The position numbers were made by a program, and so were the translations under genes. This document shows positions 23,093-32,544 of a stretch of 35,439 nucleotides of DNA, in pieces. The notes under the pieces are model-generated. The model was not told the origin of the DNA and made no database searches. It saw only the letters and a program-made list of their open reading frames with translations. The stretch's first letter is position 1; each line of letters starts with the position of its first letter. Source of the stretch: Phoronis australis. Taxonomy: Eukaryota > Phoronida > Phoronidae. The DNA lies in assembly GCA_002633005.1 (NCBI GenBank), contig NMRA01000324.1, positions 276,179 through 311,617 of the forward strand. The letters run 5' to 3'.

Positions 23093-24708
23093 CCCGCCAA
23101 AATGTATTCGCCTTTCGAGGCTAATGTTGTGGTATAATATTCCTGATCCTGATGATTGGAGCACTAAATAAACCGGAGTGTTGGGGGTAGAGACAAGTTT
23201 GTTCCCGCAATATTTCAGGCGTCAATAATTGTTGGTTAAAACGATTAAATATTAAGCTTGGACACGCAAATTACGTTTTAAAATCAATTGAAAATTGAAC
23301 ACACTGTTTCCCCGTCATCCAACCATTAAATGCTTCCTATGTCTGTGCAATATAGCTCAGCCCCTACGGTACGAGTGTAATGTACCAAGGTTCTACAGAC
23401 CCCAACCCTTACCTTTGGAGTGATGTCGGTACAAGAAACGGAAAGCGGTCTAAGATCCAATTATTTATTTGAGTTTTCTTCAATGGACTTATTTCTTGAA
23501 AATCAGTGCATACGTGTAGTGTAACAATTTGTCAATACTCCATAAGGGCGTTCGATCAAGGTATACCATCATTGTTTTTATGAAAGCAATTTCTCTGACG
23601 GTGATTAATTCACCAACCACAACAAAAACTTGCCTCGTTATTACGGTTATCTCCCTTAAACTATTGCTGGTTCCATTCGTAGTTTCCTAACTCAAAGCCA
23701 CATAAGACAATACACTTCACTCGACTGCATCTATTGTTTAGAAACATTGGAGCTGTTTTTCAACAAGAACTTGAGGTAAACATATTGACTGATTTTGGTT
23801 AAACTCGAAGGTCATAATTCATGTGTCATCCATAAGTAATTTGTATTTAAGCATAGGCAACGGTTAACTTCTAATTACTAGAATGCTATGTGGTTAACAG
23901 AACAAAATTTATTTTACAGCCTTGGGTATTTTTTATCAATATTAAAGAAGGCGGCATCCACCGTTTTGAATTTCACCCAATCTTCATCTTCTGAACGTGA
24001 TGGCTTGTTGGATCCAGCAGGGTGTCGTTTCTAATGTTTTCTGAGACGGAGAGTCCATTTCTGATTGGTATACTTTTACTACTGAATTATCAAACTCAAG
24101 GTGAATTGAGAGGTCAATGCTCAACTGAAATAATGTAATTGTATGGTAAATGGTTAATCAACGTTTCTGGATTTCTTTTGCTATCCCATAATATTAAGGA
24201 CGTGTTAAAGCTAAATACTACAATTTAGGTATCGTCCCAAAATTTAATTCTACACGTGCTCCATGGTAACCTTTTACTCTTTTGTATATGCCTGATCTTC
24301 GAAGAGAACCACTGGTACTGCAGTCATTTAATCTGAGTGTCGACAAACGTGTCCACCTTTGAATGGGTCTTTCTTCACATAGTAAATTTCAAATAAAATT
24401 CGTCGGAACTCTGCCACATTAGTAAAATCTGGATAATGGTCTTGCCTGAATTGCTTGGAACTTTATTCAAACATTTATCGGTATCAAATAGCAATTTCGC
24501 AGAACATTTGTAGGAAAACTGATACACGTGTTTGCATCTGACTACCATAATATAACAAAAGTAAATTAGTCAAGTGCACTTTTGGACATAATTTTCAAAG
24601 TCAATGAAAACTTGCCGTATGCGAATACCTGCCTTAATTTTACAAAGATTATGCGTATCGTCGTGCAGTGATCAATATTTACATTACTTGTCACTGGTAA
24701 AATCTCAC

Positions 24709-24995
24709 CTGGTATGAAAGAGCTCATTATAAACAAATCAACTTCTCCTCCACATGTGTCGTGTTTGTTGCCACTGCATCGTACCCAACAATCCGTCGAA
24801 GGCGTAACTTCGGAGTCCAAAAAGCTATCTCTACACAGACAGGAATCACCATTGGTCACAATAGCCACCTTTAATCTAAATGACCCGCATATGCTTCTGC
24901 AGTGGAGCTTTGAATTCCTTTTCCCTTTGTAAAACCTATTTAGTGAGTAGTCCATTTGAGGTCTTTCCCAACATTTACCCATCTTTTTTGATTGT
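24709..24995 (-). CDS. WSC-domain internal exon of the minus-strand gene
   Basis: The protein reads MGKCWERPQMDY, then HCRSICGSFRLKVAIVTNGD, SCLCRDS, CWVRCSGNKHDTCGG and DLFIMSSFIP, with the cysteine spacing of WSC domains. The exon ends at ATACCAG/GTGAGA in phase 1 and joins correctly to the last exon. At the other end the acceptor ggtactttcag leaves one base before the reading frame, so it does not fit the phase-1 donor of the WSC exon at 25,661. A run of six A (caaaaaag) lies exactly there, and a seventh A would repair the frame. Alternatives are an unseen small exon or another acceptor. The second WSC motif is changed from AAVQNG to AIVTNG. Confidence 0.8.
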
Positions 24996-25660
24996 CTGAA
25001 AGTACCAAACGAACCGTAAGGTTAATGCAAAACTATGAAAACATGATCTGTAAACCCAAGCATCAAAATCAGTTGCACATGTGATATAATTTACCATAGG
25101 TCCCAAAATATCCAATATGTAGTACCCTGTCCACTCCGTTGTCAGAATTATCAAGAGCAAACAGATATATTTCAAAAAATGTTGATCAGTAAGACATAAA
25201 ATATGAAGTACATGTAGAAAGGTAGCTACGTTACACATAATTAATCATTTCAATGCCTTGTCCCCCTCTATACACTTGGTAGTATTAATAACGGCGTTGA
25301 TACCCTATCGGAAACAACTTGTTAATTGGGATAAATTCTGCTTTAAAAGTGTTTTGAAAAAACAATTACAGGGACGGGATTGGAGTGATTCAGGGACGTC
25401 ATTGGATGTCCGTAATAACTCAACTTTCGACAGCCTTTCAATTCATTTTAAAATATGGTTTGGGTGGGAAAAATATGCAGATGTTTATCTTTTTTCATCT
25501 TCTGTACTTGAATTGTTAGACATCTAAACGGAAACGAAATACGGTACTAGGCTTGTTGAAAGAGACTAGACACTGCCACTGTTGAAAATTTCAGCTATCT
25601 TTCACCATTGCCTTTTTATCAATTGTAACGTACAGTGATCGATTTATTAAGACAGGTTAC

Positions 25661-25966
25661 CTATAATGTGATTTGTTCGTATGATGTACATGGATGAAAT
25701 AGATCCGCAGAATTGACTGCTGTCTCCAGAACACCTCACTTTTTCACATTGCGCAAGCGGTATCTTGTGCATGTTCTGAAGTTCACTGCCACACCAGCAC
25801 GCGTCACCGTTATGAACACCGGCATAGGCAAACCAATGACGGCCACAAATTTCCATGCATGTTTCCCTTTTGTTGTGTGAGCCATGGTAGCCCTTGAAGT
25901 TCATATTGCGGTTTTCTGCATATGCGCTATCATCAATGGAATAGCAACCATTTTCATTTATCAATC
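25661..25966 (-). CDS. WSC-domain exon of the minus-strand gene, most upstream one found
   Basis: The protein reads NENGCYSIDDSAYAENRNMN, then ETCMEICGRHWFAYAGVHNG, DACWCGS, CEKVRCSGDSSQFCGS and MYIIRT: a well-kept WSC domain. The donor is ATTATAG/GTAACC in phase 1. The start is uncertain. The best-looking acceptor (ttgttcatttcag, exon from 25,983) leads to stops in all three frames before the domain. An AG at 25,967-25,968 followed by GATTG gives an open phase-1 exon, so I use 25,966. Earlier exons with a signal peptide are not found between here and block B, which begins at 26,423 and may have separated or destroyed them. Confidence 0.8.
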
Positions 25967-26792
25967 CTCTTCACGCAAAAATCCTGAAATGAACAAAAAA
26001 GTAACTAACTGATCTTCGGTAACGGTAACGATTGCAGCAGTGGTCACAGCGAAGTATTGTTACGTTTTTCTCCGTGTGTGGTGGGTGCAGGTTGTTACGT
26101 GTACCTACCGGTGCTAATAGCTTTCGGTGCGACGATAGACTTCAGTCTCGTTCGAGATAATTACTCTATTAATGTCGACCGTAAGCTCACAAGCCTACTC
26201 AAACAAAACGTCCGGCGTAATATTTATTCTATGCCAAGATCAATGCTGTGAAGCCTTGACTTGTAATGAACTAATCAGACACTTCCAGCAACTGTTATAA
26301 TATATAATGAACGGAACCGTAAAAATAAAGATATTGTGTTTAAAAACAATATGTGCACAAAGTCAGTTAGACTGTTGGCCAAAACTGACTTGATTTATCA
26401 GTTCAATGGGGCTAATTGACGCTGTGTCACTGCTGTACTAGTGGTGATTGAATTGCGCATGCCTCACTGTCTACATCTAAACAGCTGGTAGAAGGACTGA
26501 ATATTGTTTTCAAAATACGTCGTCGCGCTAAGCCTTATTATTGCTATTTTCCCGGGTGCAAATCTGTGTGTGTTCCAAAATTCCCAAAAGACCCAAGGTT
26601 ACTACAGGAGTGGAGAATTGCGGTCAAAGGGATTAACCCGGTGGGAAAAAGTGTGTGGATGCCGAAGCCTCACGCCCCGAGTGTGTGTGCTTTATGCATT
26701 TCCATTGAGAGACTGCATAATCCCGTTACTTGGTAGGGTTTTAGCAATTAAGTTTCTATCGACAACGCTCAGTGATGTTAATCCCAGCAGTT

Positions 26793-26825
26793 GTTCCACT
26801 GAATAACGGGTTTATTTAGTGGAAC
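26793..26825. repeat. Palindrome GTTCCACTGAATA...TTTAGTGGAAC, block B copy
   Basis: A 33-bp hairpin with about 13 paired positions and a short CGGG-type loop, just downstream of THAP exon 1. The equivalent palindrome in block A is at 18,148-18,184, and its core CCACTGAATAA also forms the hairpin at 9,368-9,394. Confidence 0.6.
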
Positions 26826-27100
26826 TAAGTGTTTTTCCTTAGAAACGTACCCGGACCAGGGTGGTAGGCTAGCAGCACATATCCACCAATTATTGGTCTG
26901 TATGGGAGTGCTCCCAATATAAGAGGTGTATGGGACGTGCCACTCTTTACAAAATTATGCTATGCCCAATAAAATTCTCTAGATAAGTGACTTTTCTTAT
27001 TTTACAGCGAACCCCACCACTAGGACTACCAGATTGTATTTACCGAATGAACACGAATGAGCTATTCAGTAAATTCCCAACATTGCATTGGAACAAATAT

Positions 27101-27198
27101 TGACACCAAGAATGAATTTCACTTGTTGAGTTCAGAAACACATTCTAGGTGTCATTAAAAATACACACATTTTAATAATGTGTATTTCCGTGACACCT
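27101..27198. repeat. Overlapping hairpins in the THAP intron, block B copy
   Basis: Hairpin 1: TGACACCAAGAATG (27,101-27,114) pairs with CATTCTAGGTGTCA (27,141-27,154), one mismatch. Hairpin 2 (27,147-27,198): aggtgtca...atacacacatt pairs with aatgtgtatttcc...tgacacct over about 25 positions. The two share the segment AGGTGTCA, so they exclude each other. Block A has hairpin 1 but lacks the second arm of hairpin 2, which therefore arose in B by a local inverted copy, or was lost in A. Confidence 0.65.
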
Positions 27199-27904
27199 AA
27201 AACTGGTATTTAGCCTGTTTTAAATGTTTTGATGCAGATCTTAAGTAAGGCTTGTGCACAAAGATTATTTGTTTCTATATATAAATGTGCAGATGAAATT
27301 TCAAGTAAGTTCTGCCTTACAAAAGTAATTTGTTTAGTGTTTTCTTTCATAATTTGCTAATATTTCTCTAAAGTTTCTGTTACAGGTGAAAGGAAACGAC
27401 TGAAACCAACCGCCTTACCGTCTATATCCCCTTCATACAAAGTAAAAAGCAGTCATTCAGCAATAACCTGAAGAAATTGAACCTCTCAATTCAGAAAGTC
27501 AACCCATGGTATCCCTGATTATGGACTCTGTTGCACGGGGGAAATTACATTCGTTTTTAACAAATAACGTTGATCCTTTGTTTGTACGTGGTTGTTTAAT
27601 TTGCCACTTTGTTTTTAAATACACTGGTTATTGTTTATTCTCGAATAATGTGCACATTAGATTGTTATCCAGCTAGTCACGATTGAAAACATACTTTGCT
27701 TGCTTGAGAAACGTTTGGTATAGACAAGTTAACACAAAACTTAAACATCTTCAAAGGACTCCGGAAGTGACGTTTTGCGAGGCAAGAATTTCGCGCTAAT
27801 TTCTTCCATGTAGTCTGACTGTGAGAGCAGTCAAGTCAGTCATTGTTCTACGTCAGTTGTATTAGGTTCGGTCGTCGTTTGCTTTTGCTTCAGAGTCAGT
27901 CACC

Positions 27905-28084
27905 ATGCCACGCTGTTGCTGCGTTCTGGGGTGTAGTCATTGTCGTCTCACGTACAGAGGAAGAATTGTCCCTCTTGCCCGAGTGTCCCGCGACACACTC
28001 CCACTGGAGGGTGATCTGAGTACCCAAACTGCTTACATCCCGCCGTGTGACTCCCTCGCCACACACCTGGCACCCTCTAAATAG
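27905..28084 (+). pseudogene. Truncated THAP start at the left end of the TIR element
   Basis: A 59-codon frame starts MPRCCCVLGCSHCRLTYRGR, with the THAP opening M-P-x-x-C-x(2-4)-C intact. It then loses similarity (IVPLARVSRDTLPLEG) and stops at TAG (28,082-28,084). The F-P-K-D core, tryptophan and CxxHF are absent. The opening is nearly identical to the start on the opposite end (28,704), because both lie within the long inverted repeats. Confidence 0.55.
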
Positions 28085-28419
28085 CTCCAATACAAGTCAA
28101 CAATAAACTTATAAAACTTAGGCTCACAGATCTGTCCATTGAATGACGAAGTGTCCACTTCCCTGGGTGTCGAACTGGGCCTGTATTCACTCCCACTACT
28201 CAACATCGCTGCAGTGCTGCTTACAGGCTCTGGGCTAGAGACAACAGCACAGGGCGAATCACTGCTAGTTCCTGGAATTGCACGCAATGGGATACGTTCG
28301 GAGGGACGTGTGGCAATAGATGAAATGCCTCCAGTCACTGTTTATATTGGCCACAGTTCGCGAGGCTTTTCGCTTCAAAAACACACGTCTCGTGGTTGGC
28401 GACGGGGCACTGCCGTGAA

Positions 28420-28704
28420 TCAACAGCTACGCATGGTACCCTTCTTCAGGCGTTGTTTCGCAGGGACCTTTATCAATTCAAGGTACATAACTCTGTCGTA
28501 ATCTGACGGCAGAAAATGCTTGACACACACTCGGTAACCCTCCACTTCTTCGTACGTTGCGTGGACGGGTAGCGCTGCGTTGTTCACATGAACGAGCTAG
28601 CCAAGTACGGCGAAGTGTGTCATCCTTCGGAAAGCGACGCAAGGTACCCAAAGCGCGTGTGAGATGATAATGATTTCATCCTGGACGCCGCAACAGCGTG
28701 GCAT
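28420..28704 (-). pseudogene. Frameshifted THAP domain at the right end of the TIR element
   Basis: On the minus strand an ATG at 28,704 gives MPRCCGVQ. Downstream, in a second frame, comes GTLRRFPKDDTLRRTWLARS (F-P-K-D and the conserved tryptophan). In a third frame come GYRVCVKHFLPSDYDR (the C-x2-H-F part) and RLKKGTMRSC with a TGA stop at 28,420. The pieces lie in the right order and spacing for one THAP domain of about 90 residues, so the gene was once whole and now carries at least two frame changes. The second metal-binding cysteine after CCGVQ is also lost. No transposase catalytic region remains between the two ends. Confidence 0.75.
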
Positions 28705-29035
28705 GTTGACTGACTTGTAAACAAAAGCAAACGACGACCGAACTCACCACAACCGAGGTAGAAGAATGAATGACTCAACAGCTCTCACAGTCAGACTATA
28801 ATGAAAAGAAATATGGCGCAAAACTCATGCCTCCCAAAACGTCACTTCCGGAGAGAAATAATCAAATTACAAAAAGCTGTAATTAAGTGAAAAATGTGTC
28901 TGGGATAATCAATGAACCTTATTTTTGCTATAAGTGACATGAAAAAAAGGTTGCTTCGCCTTTAAGGATGCACAAAAACAATTCAAAGACAGTCAAAAGG
29001 AACACTTTGTTTTGATCGCCGGACATTTCTATAGG

Positions 29036-29257
29036 TCAACAGGAAAATGACAATTCGCAAGCGTAATCGGTAATCACATCAGCTTCATACAGAAACATCA
29101 CAGCTGTACTGCATGGGGTTTTAAAGCTGAAGAAATATTGTGAATCAACGGGCTTTTTACAGGCATTAAGACAATCGATGCAGTCCCTGAATGTAATTTC
29201 CGCATAATGCGTACCAAGATGAAAAGTTTTTACCATTAGTACAAAGCCTTTCTTCTT
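29036..29257 (-). pseudogene. Block B counterpart of the unidentified convergent gene, C-terminal part
   Basis: The frame runs KKGFVLMVKTFHLGTHYAE, ITFRDCIDCLNACKKPVD, then SFKTPCSTAVMFLYEADVIT, DYACELSFSC and a stop (29,036-29,038). Block A encodes KKGFVLVVKTFQFGRHYGEM, TFSDCI and KAPHSAVVLILDKAGMITEY, ACELSTSR. B keeps one open frame where A has a break, so B shows the likely original protein continuity here. An AG acceptor precedes KKGF in both (tttcag in A, tttaag in B). Further upstream pieces in B lie beyond the 3.8-kb insertion (about 33,560-33,660 and 34,560-34,700) and contain stops. Family unknown. Confidence 0.5.
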
Positions 29258-30594
29258 AAAGCAAAAGTTAATGTCATTTAGTGAGAAAGGACAGGAATTG
29301 ATACCAGGTGCTTTTGGTTTTCACTTCACTGGGCTCGAGTTTTACTGGCCTTTGGTAGCGCTTAAAAACAGTCCCGTTTCGGCACGTGACTTTCCTTCAT
29401 GTAACCTCAGTCAGCCTCAGTAAAGTCCACAATTAGATCATTGAAGGTAAATACAACATCATATCACTTGACTCGTTTTGAGACCGAAATCTGAACCTGA
29501 ACTAAGCCAGGGTTTTACTAGGTCATATTTAGCTTCAGTCCTTCGTGTTTCTTTCACGAAAGGAAACAAGCAATTGTTCTCCAGAAATGATTCGTTGCCT
29601 ATGGAATAGAATCTCACCAATGAGACTGGTAGGTCAAGCAGTCAGATATAGTTACTCTTCACACACAAACAATCCAGTGGCACATTTTGGTATAGTAATT
29701 TACTGCAATTCGCATTTCTCCACGGTCTATGGCTTGTATCAATGAGCTATACACATAGAGACAACACAACTAAACTCGCAAGCCAGACAGCGCGTGACAC
29801 GCGGTCTGCCATATTGTAAACAGAAGCAGGGTGGCCTTATGGAAGCTGTGGAATTTTCAGAATAGTTTGAAATTTTAAATACTAGCCAGGTTTTAAAATA
29901 GTTGTAACGTAAGGCAATCTTAACCTGTGACCCACGCATTACTTTAACGGTCATATTAGCCATTGCAAAGACAAAATTCTTAATAATGTTGCCTGAAACT
30001 CTCACGGAGTGCTGCTAGGACTGAGAGGTTTTGTCGGCTCAGTGGAATGTATCAAGTTTAGAAAATGACACTACACAGTAAATAACATTTTTTGTCGTTT
30101 TAATTGCATAGTACCTATTCTTCAGTTGTTTGTAAACCGACAAGACGATCAGCTGTCAAGGGTACCGCTCTACGGCGCTCTAGTACATCACTGCATTCCC
30201 AAAGATTTTAGCATGAGTCTAAAAATTCCTTAACCCAAAGCCACTTAATTTACTCTATCAGAAATTTGAGGCATGCGCTCGTGTAAAACACGTGACTAAG
30301 AAGAATAAAATCTTATTAGAAACCCAAGGAAATCGATAAGCATACAAACAGAAGTATGCATGCATGCAAAGTCGTTTAATTGTAAGCAACTATGATTGAC
30401 TAATGGGATATTACATGCTTGTGCATTCGGAATTGAGGCCATAGGCTAGTTTGAAGAAAAGTTGGCAGCAAAATTTGCAAAACGATAGATTTATATAGAA
30501 ACTGATATGTTTAACATTAAGTATTTCAATAAAAAAGAAGAATGCACGACAACAAAAACAACCTTTACTGGTTGGTAAGACAGACACATACATC

Positions 30595-30660
30595 GGTTAG
30601 CCGAGTGTGCCTGTGAACGCCACTGCCTGGGCGCCCTAAGTGGGAGGTCAAGGTATGCAT
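30595..30660 (+). mobile_element. Possible degraded tRNA-derived SINE head
   Basis: TAGCCGAGTGTG (about 30,598) resembles a polymerase III A box. AGGTCAAGGT about 50 bp further resembles a worn B box with two mismatches. Weak evidence. Confidence 0.3.
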
Positions 30661-31559
30661 TTTCTCAGACCCATTTTCCCGAAAGGTGATTGGAATTCTC
30701 TACCTCCGGTAATACCAAGGAATAATAATTAATTCGATATGCTGTTCAATGACGGATCGAGGATTCTTGATTAGGGGGATTGGGACAGGGCAAAATTTTA
30801 TCCAGGATTTCACCCGTCAGACATTCGCAACCCCGAACTGATCAATGGAATCTGTGACAGTTTTAAGGCACGTAAGGGGTGCTGAGGTGTCTCAAGGAAT
30901 ATTTCTTAGGGATACCGTTCCTTTCTTACACTATCTAGTAGTACTTCTAGAAACTAATTCTTCTTAGCTGGTTCAGTTTAAAAAATCAAGGTCTCACAGT
31001 TCAAACAGTTGTGTCATAGACTCTGTTGTAAAATAAAACGTCGCGAAACTAGAGTTTTAAAAAGGCGTTCGTATTATTGATTTTATCATATTAATTTTTG
31101 CACCAATCAAAGTACCTCTTTTATCCGACCAAGATGTGCGGACTTGAAGAGAGTTTTCTGTCAATAACAAGCACACTTCTTTCGATCTGATTGGAAATCC
31201 AGAACGAAAAGGAGAAAAATTTTCAAATATTGAGATACTGTAACCATTTCAAACAATAAAATTTTGGTTTATTTCAAAAGATGTTTACATCAAAATTCCA
31301 CCGGCACGCAGTAAAATCACATCGTGACAGTAAAAGGGAAATGTCTAACTGGTACAAAGTTACTGTACCGCAGTGTTACATGCTCCCCATTTCAGCGAAA
31401 GTCAGATTTCAACCAACTCTAATTCAATCCCTTAATTTAGTTTGATCCGACATTTACTGGCACACAATTATTTTACCAGCGCTAATATATATTGACAACA
31501 CCCCACCAGAAAATAAAAATGACAAAACTCAATGGTCATAAACTCTAATTGCCCTTTCC

Positions 31560-31770
31560 TAAACATGCGTGCACCCAGTTTGTTGCGAAGTGGGCAAAAA
31601 GGTCCGACTCATTGACACAAAAAGGCCGAGAAAAAGAAACCAAAGGCCACTAAAAAGGCGCAAAAGAACTATACACAGCTCTGAACGTGATACACGAGTT
31701 TTTCTTAGTCCTCCCGCTTTTTGTTAGTAAAACGTCCATATCGTCAGAAACTCGAGCACCCCACATTAAA
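31560..31770 (+). repeat. Dispersed repeat, copy 2
   Basis: Same orientation and same ordered landmarks as 18,650-18,890 (ggccactaaaaaggcgcaaa, tatcgtcagaaactcgagc, accccacatt). It lies about 0.5 kb upstream of the THAP domain in the 3.8-kb insertion. Non-coding, family unknown. Confidence 0.7.
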
Positions 31771-32253
31771 AGCTGGGTGAGCGCATGCTACATATCCAGG
31801 CAATATTGCACTTTAAGTATCAGAAAACCTTTAAAAGGACAAAATATATATGTCCTGATTTTTCTCATGTAAGACAGTTTCAGATTTTATTAACTTGCCA
31901 GGCTACATAACATTTGTCCCATCTCTTGAAATCTACGAAAACTACCCATCTACCGTCCCAATCAAACATTGTGGGGTGCAGCATTCTTGGGTATTCATTT
32001 ATCCGATCCTGCCCTATTCCTCATAACCTGGCTATCTTAACAAATCTTCGAATTGGTGTCCACTCTGTAAAAATGTACAGCTATTAAAAGAAAATGCCAC
32101 CCGATTTAATTAGTCTTTTTTACATTCTTAATCGGTCTATATCCACATCGCCTCTTATACGGTCGACCGCACCTTGTCGAGAGGTGTCGCGTTCACCTAT
32201 GAGGAAAATGAATAACGACGCAGCAACGTCAGTGGTTCGTCTGCAGAGAGAAG

Positions 32254-32544
32254 GCCGCAACATTATGGTGCACCGTTCCCGCTTATCCGAACTATGAAGC
32301 TACGAAGAAAGCGGTTATGTCGTTTTTTCGACTTCATCGAGAGCCTGAAATGCTTAGGAAGTGGCTCGTGGTAGTGAAGAATGAAAGGTACGCTCTTGAT
32401 AGCAAGTATGAGGCCTTGAAACATCTCCGTGTATGTGGCCGGCATTTCGTCGACACTGATTTCCCTGACAAATTCCGGCTTACCAAAGATCTATCCATAT
32501 GTTCCGTTGCCTGTGCATGTTCACGGCGCCTCTCTAGTATTTAA
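32254..32544 (+). pseudogene. THAP-domain fragment in the 3.8-kb insertion
   Basis: The frame reads CTVPAYPNYEATKKAVM, SFFRLHREPEMLRKWLVVVK, NERYALDSKYEALKHLRVCG and RHFVDTDFPDKFRLTKDL, then stops at 32,542. It matches a THAP domain: CxVPx then a tyrosine where the second cysteine should be, F-R-L, L-R-K-W, and R-V-C-x-x-H-F with C and H intact. The closing AVPTIF motif is not seen in this frame; a neighbouring frame reads YPYVPLPV. Loss of one zinc ligand and the early stop suggest it is inactive. It is the longest single-frame THAP in the window, so the insertion may be younger than the A/B duplication. Nothing catalytic follows. Confidence 0.7.

Larger units (their letters stand above)
21061..24708. 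other. Large intron of the minus-strand WSC gene
   Basis: This 3.6-kb interval between two in-frame WSC exons holds no further WSC exon that I can see. It carries a GA microsatellite (about 21,862-21,881), an AT-rich trinucleotide run near 22,455-22,470 and a tRNA-derived SINE (about 23,015). Short frames at 21,277-21,645 on both strands are cysteine-containing but unrecognised. Confidence 0.6.
26527..27471 (+). pseudogene. THAP-domain gene of block B, two exons, decayed
   Basis: THAP domains are C2CH zinc fingers that bind DNA; they form the N-terminus of P-element-type transposases and of host THAP proteins. Exon 1 reads AKPYYCYFPGCKS, CVPKFPKDPRLLQEWRIAVK, GINPVGKS and PSVCALC: CxxxxC, F-P-K-D-P-R, the conserved tryptophan, and VCxxC where VCxxH is expected; a one-base shift restores a CAT histidine and TTT phenylalanine. 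Exon 2 follows tttctgttacag (27,385) and reads ERKRLKPTALPSIS, like the closing AVPTIF motif, then stops at 27,469-27,471. The stop right after the domain and the lost histidine show it is dead. This copy is better preserved than A. No catalytic domain was found. Confidence 0.72.
27759..28853. mobile_element. THAP-type DNA transposon remnant with about 170-bp terminal inverted repeats
   Basis: The ends are CTCCGGAAGTGACGTTTTG and its inverse. Similarity of the two ends continues through tagtctgactgtgagagc, ggttcggtcgtcgtttgctt and the start codon context ATGCCACGCTGTTGC, about 170 bp in from each end. Each end therefore carries a THAP-type start codon. The element sits in block B, and block A is the empty site (ttcaaaggactta). 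On the right another 110 bp, absent from A, ends ggttgcttcgcctttaa, so the true terminus may lie there, with the left end truncated. I found no clean target duplication. P-like or Kolobok-like origin is inferred only from the THAP domain. Confidence 0.82.

Noticed and set aside
24975-25238. Hydrophobic minus-strand frame upstream of a WSC exon as a signal peptide or membrane anchor
   Set aside because: It reads across the acceptor at 24,995 into a stop just inside the exon and has no start exon features; it is intronic.
26504-26806. 100-codon frame MFSKYVVALSLIIAIF as a secreted protein
   Set aside because: The hydrophobic start is an out-of-frame reading of the THAP exon (CYFPGCKS...FPKDPR), which matches a known domain and is partly shared with block A.
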